Of a stretch of DNA of 64,000 bases, positions 8,463 through 17,290 are shown one piece after another (position 1 is the stretch's first letter; each line of letters starts with the position of its first letter). Source of the DNA: Alphaproteobacteria bacterium (GTDB lineage: Bacteria > Pseudomonadota > Alphaproteobacteria > CASFRQ01 > SAAU01); assembly GCA_009929265.1 (NCBI GenBank), contig SAAU01000005.1, forward strand, positions 1-64,000, given 5' to 3'. A program made the translations under genes and the position numbers. The notes beneath the pieces are model-generated. The model did no database searches and was not told the DNA's origin. It worked only from the letters and a program-made list of their open reading frames with translations.

Positions 8463-10277
8463 ATGACGATGCCAAATGAAAAAGTTCAAAAATTTGTAAA
8501 TGATTTTGCGGCCTTGACAACACCAGATAAAATCTATTGGTGCAACGGAAGTCAGGAAGAATATCAGGCACTTTGTGCAAAATTGGTAGAAGAGGGAACG
8601 TTTATTAAGCTGAACGAGGAAAAGCGCCCGAACAGTTATTTGGCTAGATCTAATCCAAAGGATGTGGCACGGGTGGAAGCCAGAACCTTTATTTGTTCTG
8701 AACGCGAAGTGGATGCGGGCCCGACAAATAATTGGATGGCTCCCGATGAAATGAAGCAAAAATTGCACGGTCTTTTTGAGGGCTGTATGAAAGGCAGAAC
8801 GCTTTATGTGATCCCGTTTAGTATGGGGCCTTTAGGATCTGAACTTTCCCAAATTGGGATTGAATTAACCGATTCCCCGTATGTCGTGGCCAATATGCGC
8901 ATTATGACGCGGATGGGGGAAAAAATTTGGGATGTTTTGGGCCAAGACGGCTTTTTCGTTCCGTGCTACCACTCTGTTGGGGTTCCACTAAAGGCAGGTG
9001 AAGTGGATGTTCCTTGGCCATGCAATCCTGAAAACACTTATATTGCTCATTTTCCAGAAACAAAGGAAATTTATTCTTTTGGAAGTGGGTATGGCGGAAA
9101 TGCGCTTTTAGGGAAAAAATGCTTGGCGTTAAGAATTGCCTCCAAAATGGCCTCAGAAGAAGGGTGGCTTGCTGAACATATGCTCATTGCAGGGGTTCAT
9201 TCTCCTGAAGGAAAAACAACGTATGTCGCAGGGGCATTCCCAAGTGCGTGCGGTAAAACAAACTTAGCCATGATTATTCCGCCAAAGGAAATGGAGGGCT
9301 GGTCTGTGTCAACCGTTGGCGATGATATTGCTTGGATTCGACCAAGGAACGGGGCTTTATACGCCATTAACCCAGAGGCTGGCTTTTTTGGTGTAGCGCC
9401 GGGGACAAATGTGGAAACAAACAAAAACGCTATCGAATCTTGTCGGAAAAATACGATTTTCACAAATGTTGCCTTAACAGATGATAAAGACGTGTGGTGG
9501 GAAGGCCTTACAAAAGAAGCGCCAGCTCATTTGATTGATTGGCAAGGACAAGATTGGACACCAGAGTGTCAAACGCCAGCTTCCCATCCGAATGCAAGGT
9601 TTACAGCTCCTGTTGTGCAATGCCCAACGATTGATGAAAACTTTGAAAATCCAAACGGGGTGAAGATTGAAGCCTTTATCTTTGGCGGTAGAATGAGTCA
9701 TAATGTGCCTTTGATTTTCCAATCTTTTAATTGGGGACATGGGGTGTATTTGGCCTCTATCATGGGATCGGAAAAGACGGCGGCCGCCGAAGGGGCAGGC
9801 GAAATTAGACGAGATCCGTTTGCGATGCTTCCGTTCTGCGGGTACAATATGGGGGATTATTTCTCTCACTGGTTAAATGTGGGACGAAAACTTAAAGAAA
9901 TTCCACTGATTTTTCGTGTGAATTGGTTTAGAAAAGACGAAAATGGACACTTTATGTGGCCGGGCTTTAGCGATAATATGCGGGTGTTAAAATGGATTGT
10001 TGAACGGGCTCAACATAAAGCACATGCTGTTGAATCTCCTCTAGGATTTATGCCTCAATACGAAGATTTGGATTGGAGAGGACTTAACTATTCAAAAGAA
10101 ACTTTCAAAGAATTGATGAAGGTGGATAAGAAAGAAAATCTTAAAGAATATGAATCCGAACGGCTTTATTATCGTCCTTTTGCGGAAGAACAACGCCTTC
10201 CAAAAGAATTTATCAATGAATTAGCTCTTTTTGTTCTTCGGCTGGAACGCAGTGAAGATGAATGGCAAATTCAATAA
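8463..10277 (+). CDS. pckG: Phosphoenolpyruvate carboxykinase (GTP)
   Basis: Interconverts oxaloacetate and phosphoenolpyruvate with GTP; gluconeogenic or, in fermenting gut bacteria, anaplerotic. The 604-residue length and motifs fit the GTP family rather than the ATP family: the SMGPLGS substrate loop, [12 protein letters not shown] (P-loop with the reactive Cys), the VGDDIAW metal-binding motif, and [10 protein letters not shown] good AGGGG site precedes the ATG. It has its own intergenic region after the sensor kinase. The best-known alphaproteobacterial enzymes are ATP-dependent, so this may be an acquired gene (inference). Confidence 0.95.
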   Translation: MTMPNEKVQKFVNDFAALTTPDKIYWCNGSQEEYQALCAKLVEEGTFIKLNEEKRPNSYLARSNPKDVARVEARTFICSEREVDAGPTNNWMAPDEMKQKLHGLFEGCMKGRTLYVIPFSMGPLGSELSQIGIELTDSPYVVANMRIMTRMGEKIWDVLGQDGFFVPCYHSVGVPLKAGEVDVPWPCNPENTYIAHFPETKEIYSFGSGYGGNALLGKKCLALRIASKMASEEGWLAEHMLIAGVHSPEGKTTYVAGAFPSACGKTNLAMIIPPKEMEGWSVSTVGDDIAWIRPRNGALYAINPEAGFFGVAPGTNVETNKNAIESCRKNTIFTNVALTDDKDVWWEGLTKEAPAHLIDWQGQDWTPECQTPASHPNARFTAPVVQCPTIDENFENPNGVKIEAFIFGGRMSHNVPLIFQSFNWGHGVYLASIMGSEKTAAAEGAGEIRRDPFAMLPFCGYNMGDYFSHWLNVGRKLKEIPLIFRVNWFRKDENGHFMWPGFSDNMRVLKWIVERAQHKAHAVESPLGFMPQYEDLDWRGLNYSKETFKELMKVDKKENLKEYESERLYYRPFAEEQRLPKEFINELALFVLRLERSEDEWQIQ

Positions 10278-10354
10278 ATAAGGATTGAAAAGCGTGGCAT
10301 TATACGCTATTGAATAAAATAGAAGAAAAAGATTAAATAAAGGAGAACACTTCT

Positions 10355-11905
10355 ATGCCTTTTAGAAAACGTAAAAAGCCTTCAGATTTGTTAAAGTCTG
10401 TGATGGAACAAGATGCTTCATTGAAAGAAACGCTGACCCCGAAAGAGGAAGAGCAAGCAAAAGACATGCCTTTCCCTTCTGAAGAGGAACGAGAAAACCT
10501 AGATAAAGCGCTTGAAAAAGAAACGGCTCTAAAAGAGCAAGAGGCGGCTCCTGAAGAGTCGTCCTTTGAGGAAAAAGAGGAAGAGGTTGAGGCTGAATCG
10601 AAGGAAGAAACCGAAGAAAAAGCAGAAGCCGATGTTGAAGTAAAATCTGAAGCAGAAGCGGAAGCAGAACCTGAAGCTGAAGTAGAAGCTGAAACGGAAA
10701 CGGAAACGGAAACAGAAGTAGAAGCTAAAGTTGAGGCGGAAACAGCCCCTGAATCTGAAATGGAAACAGAGCCGGAAACAGCCCCTGAAGGGGAAGCAGA
10801 GATTGAAGAAACTGTTGAACCTGAAGTGGAAACAGAATCTGAACCTGAAATTGAAACAGAACCTGAAACCAAAGAATTTATCTCTTCCTCAGAAAGCTAT
10901 TTTGAAGGAAAAGACGATTCTTTTGTTCCTTCAACGTTGATTACGTCTTCTTTTGACGATGATGAGGAGGAAGAGCAAGAGACACTTTCTGCAACAGAAG
11001 AAGAATCCTCTGAAATTGCTTTTTCTTTTCCTAAAAATATTCCCTTTATTCAAGGCAAAACGTATTCTTTCTCCTATGGCAGAGGACAAGAAGTCCTTTC
11101 TAATATGGCCGAGGAAAAAACTATTCTTCTTGAAAATTATGGTGCCTTAAAAGGATATACGTTAAGAGATTGGTATTTGGTTTTGATTGACTTAAAGACA
11201 AAAGCTTTGATGGATTATGCTGGAAAAACACTTCCTCTTTCAAAAGAGGCGGTTCAAAATGGCCTTCTTGTTGGGCCGGACAATGTGACCGTTCCATTTA
11301 TGGGGGCCGAGGAAGTGGATATTCCAAATTCCTTTGATTTTCCTTTATCGGAAGTTAAGCCGCAACATTTCTTGCTTGGCGCTTTAGGGTTTAATTCTTT
11401 CAAAGACTGGGGCATTATCTTAAATGGATTACGTGTTTTGAATATGGGCGATAAACAAGGACAGGAACTTTCCTTTAATGGGGAAACGGCTCTTTTAATT
11501 GGGCCTGAAAATTCTGTTTTATATATTTCGAATTTGAAAAAGCTCTCTCTTCCAGAGGAAACGACAGATTCCATGGATACGCTTTATCCAGAAACAATGT
11601 TGACGCCTGAAAATAAAAAGGGATATTTTTTCTTTAAGGCAGGCGATGATTCTCAAAAAATTGAAGGGTCTTTGGAAACGTCCGGCATTGTGATTAAAGC
11701 CGATGCAAAGGGATATGGCTGGCATGTTGCCTTTGAAAGCGGGTTGGAGATGAGCTTGCTTGATGTTGTTGAATATCAAAAGAAAAATCATTTCTTACCA
11801 GATGCGGCGGGGACAATTTTCTATGGCAATACAACTTTGGAATTTTCAAAAATAACCGAAATTTCCCTTTATACTGAAACAGAATACTGTAAATATAGCC
11901 GTTAA
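10355..11905 (+). CDS. Acidic repeat protein with threefold C-terminal module
   Basis: A 516-residue protein of unknown function; ATG behind AAAGGAG. Residues about 60-175 are a Glu/Ala/Val/Thr low-complexity tract encoded by GAAACNGAA-type repeats, probably disordered. The rest appears to contain three copies of a 55-60 residue module. The shared features are an aromatic-rich start (RDWYLVL, KDWGIIL, GWHVAF), a middle Met/Leu-Asp segment, then GLLVGPDN, ALLIGPEN and GTIFYGNT, each followed by a hydrophobic strand. No signal peptide or membrane segment is visible. uvrC begins 12 bases after its stop, so they may be co-transcribed. Confidence 0.6.
   Translation: MPFRKRKKPSDLLKSVMEQDASLKETLTPKEEEQAKDMPFPSEEERENLDKALEKETALKEQEAAPEESSFEEKEEEVEAESKEETEEKAEADVEVKSEAEAEAEPEAEVEAETETETETEVEAKVEAETAPESEMETEPETAPEGEAEIEETVEPEVETESEPEIETEPETKEFISSSESYFEGKDDSFVPSTLITSSFDDDEEEEQETLSATEEESSEIAFSFPKNIPFIQGKTYSFSYGRGQEVLSNMAEEKTILLENYGALKGYTLRDWYLVLIDLKTKALMDYAGKTLPLSKEAVQNGLLVGPDNVTVPFMGAEEVDIPNSFDFPLSEVKPQHFLLGALGFNSFKDWGIILNGLRVLNMGDKQGQELSFNGETALLIGPENSVLYISNLKKLSLPEETTDSMDTLYPETMLTPENKKGYFFFKAGDDSQKIEGSLETSGIVIKADAKGYGWHVAFESGLEMSLLDVVEYQKKNHFLPDAAGTIFYGNTTLEFSKITEISLYTETEYCKYSR
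10617..10872 (+). repeat. Imperfect GAA/GAAACG codon-repeat tract
   Basis: Tandem, imperfect 6-12 base units rich in GAA, GCA and ACG encode the Glu-rich linker of the host gene. The antisense frame is consequently an open Ser-rich frame but is not a gene. Such tracts can change length by slippage. Confidence 0.7.
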
Positions 11906-11917
11906 AAAGGGGGATGT

Positions 11918-13747
11918 GTGCAGGAGGAAAATGCGCTTCAAGGAAAAGAGGTTGTCTTAAAAAAACAGAAACTTCTTCCAGATAGACCTGGGGTTTATCG
12001 GATGATTTCTAAAGAAGGGCGTGTCCTTTATGTGGGAAAGGCAAAAAACCTAAAAAAACGCGTTCTTTCGTATACGCGGCCTGAAAAGTTAAGCTTTCGC
12101 ATTGCACAAATGGTTTCTTTGGTTCACGATTTAGTCGTCATTGAATGCGCGACAGAGGCCGAGGCATTCCTCCTTGAAAATGAGTTGATTAAAAAATATT
12201 CACCGCCCTATAATATCTTATTAAAAGATGATAAAAGTTATCCGTTTTTATTCCTGAATATGAAGGGCGATTTTCCAAAACTTATGAAATATCGCGGACG
12301 GCAAAAGGAAAAGGGATTTTATTTTGGCCCTTTTGCTTCGGTGGATAACTTAAACAAAACGCTTCAATTTTTGCAACGTGCCTTTCAACTAAGGACTTGC
12401 TCGGAAAGCCAATTTTCCAATCGGTCTCGCCCGTGTTTATTGTATCAAATCAAGAAATGTTCAGCGCCTTGCACAGGACTTATTTCCAAAAAAGAGTATG
12501 CCAAAAATGTCAAACAGGTGAGGGATTTTTTGTCAGGAAAAACAGTTGATTTACAAAAAAGCTTAACCCAAAAAATGTATCTTGAAAGCGAAAATCAAAA
12601 TTACGAACAGGCGCTTCGTTTGCGAAATCAGATTAAAAGCCTGAACGAACTCCAGGCACAAAAAGGGGAAAATAGCAGTAATTTGGATGCCGATATTTTT
12701 GCTATTGCAGAGCGTCATGAAACATATGCAGTTCAAATTTTCTTTTATAGAAAAGGGATGAATAACGGATCATCTTGTCTTTTTGTTCAAGAGAAAAATC
12801 AAGATAAAGTTGCCGTGTTGGAGGCGCTTTTAGGGCAGTTTTATTTGAAAAATCCTCTTCCTAAAGAAGTCTTAGTTTCAGAGCCTTTGGCGCAAAAAAA
12901 GCTATTAGAAGAAGTCTTTTCAAACAAAAGAGAAAGCAAAGTTCAAATTTCGATTCCTCAAAAAGGATTTCGGAAGCATCTTTTAGAGCAGGCTTTACTC
13001 AATGCGGCCGAATCTTTAAGTCGTCATCTTTTGGAAAAAGGAATTAAGCAAGAGGATTGGAAAAAGTTTTCCACCCTTTTGGGATGTGAAAATGTCAACA
13101 TTGTTGAAGTTTATGACAATAGCCATTTGCGGGGGACTTTCAGTGTGGGGGCCATGATTGCAGCGTCCCAAAATGGGTTTGAAAAAAATCGGTATCGGCG
13201 CTTTGATATTGATACGCAAAAAGTGAATCCCGAAGACGATTTTGCCATGATGAAACATGTTTTAATGCGTCGCTTGGCGCGAGGAATAAAGGAAGAGAAT
13301 CTTCCCGATGTGATGATGATTGATGGCGGAAAAGGACAACTTCAAAAGGCGTATGAAAGTTTAAAATCCTTTGGACTTGAAGAGAAAATTACGTTAGTTG
13401 GGGTCGCTAAGGGCGAAAATAGAAACGCTGGCAATGAAAAATTGGTCTTTACAAATGGGAAAGAGGTTTATTTAGGAAATCATAGCTCTGTCTTACATTT
13501 GATTGAACGTTTGCGAGATGAGGCGCACCGCTTTGCCATTGGAACGCATCGTGCCAAACGTCAAAAGGGACTCTTAAAAGGGGAATTGGAAGAAATTTCG
13601 GGGGTTGGACGGAAACGCAAAAAGGCGTTATTGGAATATTTTGGGTCCGTTAAAGGGGTTAAAGACGCTAGCCTTTCAGAGCTTAGACAAGTGGAAGGAA
13701 TTTCAGAAAGTTTTGCAAAAAAAATCTACACCTTTTTCCATTCTTGA
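11918..13747 (+). CDS. uvrC: Excinuclease ABC subunit C
   Basis: Makes the dual incisions of nucleotide-excision repair with UvrAB. 609 residues, normal length. In order: GIY-YIG nuclease (RPGVYRM...VLYVGKAKNLKKR), a Cys cluster (CLLYQIKKCSAPC), a UVR motif (YEQALRLRNQIKSL), a C-terminal RNase-H-like nuclease (EVYDNSHLRGT, MMIDGGKGQL), and paired helix-hairpin-helix motifs (EISGVGRKRKKALLEYFGS). Start is a GTG at 11918 with AGGGGG just upstream; the nearby ATG at 11914 is out of frame. pgsA follows after 42 bases, a neighbour pairing common in Proteobacteria. Confidence 0.95.
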   Translation: MQEENALQGKEVVLKKQKLLPDRPGVYRMISKEGRVLYVGKAKNLKKRVLSYTRPEKLSFRIAQMVSLVHDLVVIECATEAEAFLLENELIKKYSPPYNILLKDDKSYPFLFLNMKGDFPKLMKYRGRQKEKGFYFGPFASVDNLNKTLQFLQRAFQLRTCSESQFSNRSRPCLLYQIKKCSAPCTGLISKKEYAKNVKQVRDFLSGKTVDLQKSLTQKMYLESENQNYEQALRLRNQIKSLNELQAQKGENSSNLDADIFAIAERHETYAVQIFFYRKGMNNGSSCLFVQEKNQDKVAVLEALLGQFYLKNPLPKEVLVSEPLAQKKLLEEVFSNKRESKVQISIPQKGFRKHLLEQALLNAAESLSRHLLEKGIKQEDWKKFSTLLGCENVNIVEVYDNSHLRGTFSVGAMIAASQNGFEKNRYRRFDIDTQKVNPEDDFAMMKHVLMRRLARGIKEENLPDVMMIDGGKGQLQKAYESLKSFGLEEKITLVGVAKGENRNAGNEKLVFTNGKEVYLGNHSSVLHLIERLRDEAHRFAIGTHRAKRQKGLLKGELEEISGVGRKRKKALLEYFGSVKGVKDASLSELRQVEGISESFAKKIYTFFHS

Positions 13748-13789
13748 TTTATAGTAATAAAAACGACTCGTAAAGAAAGGACGAATAAA

Positions 13790-14347
13790 GTGCTTAATCT
13801 TCCAAACACACTAACGATGTTGCGCATTTGCGTCATTCCCGTCATTGTGGCTTCTTTTTATTTTGATAGATCTATTGCCGCTTGGACAGGGTGCATTTTA
13901 TTTATTTTAGCGGCTATTACAGATTATTTTGATGGATTTTTGGCAAGATACTTGAAACAAACATCTGTTTTTGGACGGGTGTTAGATCCCATTGCAGATA
14001 AGATTTTGGTCAGTGCCTTATTGTTAATGTTGGCCTATGAAAAACGCCTCGGTGTGTCTGGATACGGTATTTTACCTGCTGTGATTATTATGTGCCGTGA
14101 AGTGTTGGTTTCTGGTCTTCGGGAATTTTTGGCCGAAATTAAGGTCGGCCTTCCCGTCACAAAATTGGCTAAATATAAAACAGCCTGTCAGTTAGTGGCG
14201 CTTCCTTTGCTGATGGTGTCAAATGATTCTCCCTCTTGGATGTATGCGGGGCTTTTTGGGGAAATTATGCTTTGGTTGGCCGCAGGGCTAACCCTTGTCA
14301 CGGGATATGATTATTTGAAAAAAGGCGCCAAACATTTAAGTGTTTAG
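13790..14347 (+). CDS. pgsA: CDP-diacylglycerol-glycerol-3-phosphate 3-phosphatidyltransferase
   Basis: Inner-membrane enzyme that forms phosphatidylglycerol phosphate. The 185-residue protein has several membrane helices and the CDP-alcohol phosphotransferase signature D-G-x2-A-R-x8-G-x3-D-x3-D in DYFDGFLARY...GRVLDPIADK. Start is a GTG at 13790 behind AAAGGA. It works directly upstream of PgpA (20739-21266), also in this window. It is closed by a strong terminator. Confidence 0.94.
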   Translation: MLNLPNTLTMLRICVIPVIVASFYFDRSIAAWTGCILFILAAITDYFDGFLARYLKQTSVFGRVLDPIADKILVSALLLMLAYEKRLGVSGYGILPAVIIMCREVLVSGLREFLAEIKVGLPVTKLAKYKTACQLVALPLLMVSNDSPSWMYAGLFGEIMLWLAAGLTLVTGYDYLKKGAKHLSV

Positions 14348-14361
14348 GAAAAGAAAATAAA

Positions 14362-14397
14362 CCCCCTTCACAAGATTAAAGTGAGGGGGATTTTTTT
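14362..14397 (+). terminator. Bidirectional terminator, pgsA / uracil-DNA glycosylase
   Basis: CCCCCTTCAC pairs with GTGAGGGGG around a short loop, followed by seven T. The reverse strand also ends in a T-rich stretch, serving the convergent gene. Confidence 0.85.
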
Positions 14398-14431
14398 GTA
14401 GATTTTTGATAAAAGAAGGTTTTTAAATTTT

Positions 14432-15301
14432 CTAATGAAGTTCTTGAAGGGCTTCTTTTAATTTCAATAAATCAAACCAGGTTGCTTTCTTGGCAATCGG
14501 GGTGCGTAAAAGATAAGACGGATGATAAATACAAAAAAGCGGATACTCTTTTCCATTTAAGGAAAGCGTGTGCCAATTTCCTCTTAATTTTGAGACAATC
14601 TCTGTTGTTTGAAGTAAGCTTTTTGCCGCAACCCCGCCAATACAAACAATGCATTTTGGATTTAAAAGCTCAATATGACGCTTTATGAAAGGAAGACAGA
14701 GTTCCACCTCATTTGGAGTCGGATTTCTATTTCCTGGGGGACGCCAAGGGATAATATTTGAAATATACATATTTTTTTGCCTTGAAAGTCCAATAAAATC
14801 GAGCATTTTATTTAAAAGTTGTCCACTGGCGCCAATAAATGGAATGCCTTGTCTATCTTCCTCTTCCCCTGGGGCTTCGCCAATAAACATGACGTCAGGG
14901 GATAAAACGCCTTGACCAAAAACGGTGTGAATAGCCGTTTTTTTAAGAGCGCATCCTTCAAAGCTAGTAAGGGCTTTTTCAAGATCTTCTAAACTATTGG
15001 CTGTTGCCGATTTTTCGATGGCCTCAGCTAAAAAGCTCTCCTCTGTTTTATGCGGAGAAGCATCTTTAAAATTGGGCGAAAATTTAGAGGCTGGAAATAT
15101 TTTCGTTTTAGGACCCTCTTCTTTCATTGCCGTAGGGGAAGGGTTTTGAGGCGTTGTTTCTTTTAAAATTTCCTCTTTAGCAGAAGTCGATTTTAAGGCG
15201 CCTTCCTCCTTCTTTTCAAAGAAAGAACGAGAGGTTTCTTGAACCAAATCTTCAATTCCTAAAAGTTTATAAAACTGGACAAGTTTTTCAATATTATTCA
15301 T
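14432..15301 (-). CDS. Uracil-DNA glycosylase, family 4-like
   Basis: Base-excision repair enzyme that removes uracil from DNA. The C-terminal 190 residues carry the family motifs: [34 protein letters not shown] and HPSYLLR. Of the four iron-sulfur cysteines of the thermophile enzymes, the positions before the catalytic motif and in PWRPPGNR are not all Cys (Trp replaces one). An intact cluster is therefore doubtful; from memory, other alphaproteobacterial members show this too. The N-terminal 100 residues are a charged, low-complexity extension. ATG 15301 is preferred to an upstream TTG at 15307. Confidence 0.85.
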   Translation of the reverse strand: MNNIEKLVQFYKLLGIEDLVQETSRSFFEKKEEGALKSTSAKEEILKETTPQNPSPTAMKEEGPKTKIFPASKFSPNFKDASPHKTEESFLAEAIEKSATANSLEDLEKALTSFEGCALKKTAIHTVFGQGVLSPDVMFIGEAPGEEEDRQGIPFIGASGQLLNKMLDFIGLSRQKNMYISNIIPWRPPGNRNPTPNEVELCLPFIKRHIELLNPKCIVCIGGVAAKSLLQTTEIVSKLRGNWHTLSLNGKEYPLFCIYHPSYLLRTPIAKKATWFDLLKLKEALQELH

Positions 15302-15373
15302 TTTCAAAGCCTTTGTTTTCTGTTATAGTTATGCCAAATAAAAAACATTTTGCCAAGTAAAAAGGAAAAAAAG

Positions 15374-17209
15374 GTGGTTTTTCGTTATTTCTTAAGCTCT
15401 ATTCTTGTTTTTTTTATGCTTTCTTGCTCTGTTTCGAAAAATTCAGAACAAAGTTTAATTGAAAAAGAGATGATTTCCCAAAAAGGAGAGGTCGTTCAAG
15501 AGGAAAAAGCGATTGAACCCTCTTTTCCTGATGCCGATTTTGGAAATTATTTGGCGGGATTTTTTGCAAAAAATCAGAAGAATCTTCCCTTGGCTGCCAA
15601 GTATTATAAAAGGGCGTTAACGCAAGATAAAAAAGATCTAAATCTTATGACGACAAGCTATATTTTGCTTGCCCTTTCTGGAGATATAAAAGAAGCGGCT
15701 CCCCTTGCAAAAGAGGCGTTAGAGCAAAATAAGACAGATGATTTAGCTCGCTATATTTTAATTTCTGATTTGATAAAAAAGAAGAACTATAAAGAGGCTT
15801 TGGATAATTTAACTTTTATTAAAAGAGAAGGGTTTTCAAGGGCCCTTGCTCCGTTAATTGAAGCGTGGAGCTATGCGGGACTTCATCAAAAGGAAAAGGC
15901 GTTGAAAGCTTTGGACGTGATGAAGGAAGAAAAGGATTTTTTGCCGTTTTATTATTTCCATAGGGCAATGATTTTGGATTATTTACTTTGTTTTAGAGAG
16001 GCGACAACTTCTTATGAAATGATGATGAATGCCGGATCTCCTTCAATTAAGACTTTACTTCAAATTCGAAATTTTTACGAAAGAACAAATCAGGTTGAAG
16101 CCCATATGGATTTTGTTCAAGCCTATAAAAAATCCCAAGCGGCCGGCCTGCTTACGGAAAGCTTTTTGCGCTATCCCAAAAAATCAGAACTTGTAATCGA
16201 TCCTCAAACGGGAATTGCAGAGGCCTTTTTTGGTATTTCGGCAACCTTTGGACAGGCTAAAAGTGTTGAAATTGCCCTTTTAACAGCTAGAATTTCTATT
16301 TATCTTCACCCAAAATCAACGTTGATTCAACTCTTAACGGCGGAGCTTTTGGAAGAATTTGAACGCTATGAAGAGGCCAATAAAATTTACGATACTCTGG
16401 AAAAAGATGAGGTGCTTTCTTTCTTTGTTTCCCTAAAAAAATCATCAAACTATATGGCGATAAAAGACTATAGAAATGCAGAAAAAACGCTTCAAAAAAT
16501 CTTAAAGAAAAATCCAGATTTGGCAACGGCTTATTATTCTTTGGCAGAGGCTTATTTTGCTAAAAAAGAATATAAAAAAGCGGTGCAAACTTTTACAAAA
16601 TGCCTTCAAAAAACAAACAAAAATGATGATAATTTGTTTATGGTTTATTTTATGCGTGGCTCAACGTATAACAGTTTAAATCAAAAAGAAAAAGCCATAA
16701 AAGACTTAAAGAAAGCTTTGGAATTAAGCCCGAAAAATCCTGTTGTTTTGAATTTTTTAGGCTATTTAATTTTAGAAACAAATGGCAACTTAAATGAAGC
16801 CCAACAGATGATAGAGGAAGCCCTTTCTATCGTTGGAGAAAATGGCCCGATGTTGGATAGTTTGGGTTGGGCGTATTTTTTGAAAAAAGACTATAAAAAA
16901 GCGGTTCTTTATTTGGAAAGAGCGTCGACCCTCTCAGCGGGAAATGCTTTGATTTCAAGCCATTTGGGGGATGCTTACTGGTTTGTTCGTCGTAAAAGAG
17001 AGGCTAGATTCCTATGGGAGCGCGCCCTTCTTTTATCAGAAGATTCAACGCCAGAGCTTCTTTCCTACGTGAATGAAAAAATTAAAAACGGGTATTTGTC
17101 TCAAAAAAGCTATGAAAAAAAGATTCAAAGACAAGCCTTAAGAGCCTCCAAAAAAGCGCTTAAGTTAAAGCCTAAAATGCAAAAAGACCCCTCCAAAGGT
17201 TTGAAATAA
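15374..17209 (+). CDS. TPR-repeat lipoprotein
   Basis: A 611-residue protein whose N-terminus is a lipoprotein signal (VFRYFLSSILVFFMLSCSV; lipobox MLSC). The rest is tetratricopeptide repeats, for example NYLAGFFAKNQKNLPLAAKYYKRAL and LATAYYSLAEAYFAKKEYKKAVQTFTKCL. Start choice: GTG 15374 lies eight bases after AAAGGA; a TTG at 15350 gives eight more residues but has no ribosome site. It is probably tethered to the outer membrane as a scaffold for an envelope complex. Homologous alphaproteobacterial TPR lipoproteins are largely uncharacterised. Confidence 0.85.
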   Translation: MVFRYFLSSILVFFMLSCSVSKNSEQSLIEKEMISQKGEVVQEEKAIEPSFPDADFGNYLAGFFAKNQKNLPLAAKYYKRALTQDKKDLNLMTTSYILLALSGDIKEAAPLAKEALEQNKTDDLARYILISDLIKKKNYKEALDNLTFIKREGFSRALAPLIEAWSYAGLHQKEKALKALDVMKEEKDFLPFYYFHRAMILDYLLCFREATTSYEMMMNAGSPSIKTLLQIRNFYERTNQVEAHMDFVQAYKKSQAAGLLTESFLRYPKKSELVIDPQTGIAEAFFGISATFGQAKSVEIALLTARISIYLHPKSTLIQLLTAELLEEFERYEEANKIYDTLEKDEVLSFFVSLKKSSNYMAIKDYRNAEKTLQKILKKNPDLATAYYSLAEAYFAKKEYKKAVQTFTKCLQKTNKNDDNLFMVYFMRGSTYNSLNQKEKAIKDLKKALELSPKNPVVLNFLGYLILETNGNLNEAQQMIEEALSIVGENGPMLDSLGWAYFLKKDYKKAVLYLERASTLSAGNALISSHLGDAYWFVRRKREARFLWERALLLSEDSTPELLSYVNEKIKNGYLSQKSYEKKIQRQALRASKKALKLKPKMQKDPSKGLK

Positions 17210-17240
17210 AAACTCAAGAAAAGAAACCCATAAAAAGAAA

Positions 17241-17275
17241 AGCCCCGCACGGATTAAAGTGAAGGGCTTTTTTTA
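17241..17275 (+). terminator. Terminator between TPR lipoprotein and gltX
   Basis: AGCCC and GCAC pair with GTG and GGGCT around GGATTAAA, followed by a run of T. The loop core GATTAAAGTG also occurs in the terminator at 14362. Confidence 0.75.
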
Positions 17276-17290
17276 AGACTTTTTGAACAG

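Noticed and set aside
9197-9869. Antisense frames inside pckG
   Set aside because: Shadows of a strongly conserved enzyme gene; no start signals.
10333-10872. Long antisense Ser-rich open frame
   Set aside because: It is the mirror of the GAA/GAAACG repeat tract of the acidic protein; its composition follows from that and it has no ribosome site of its own.
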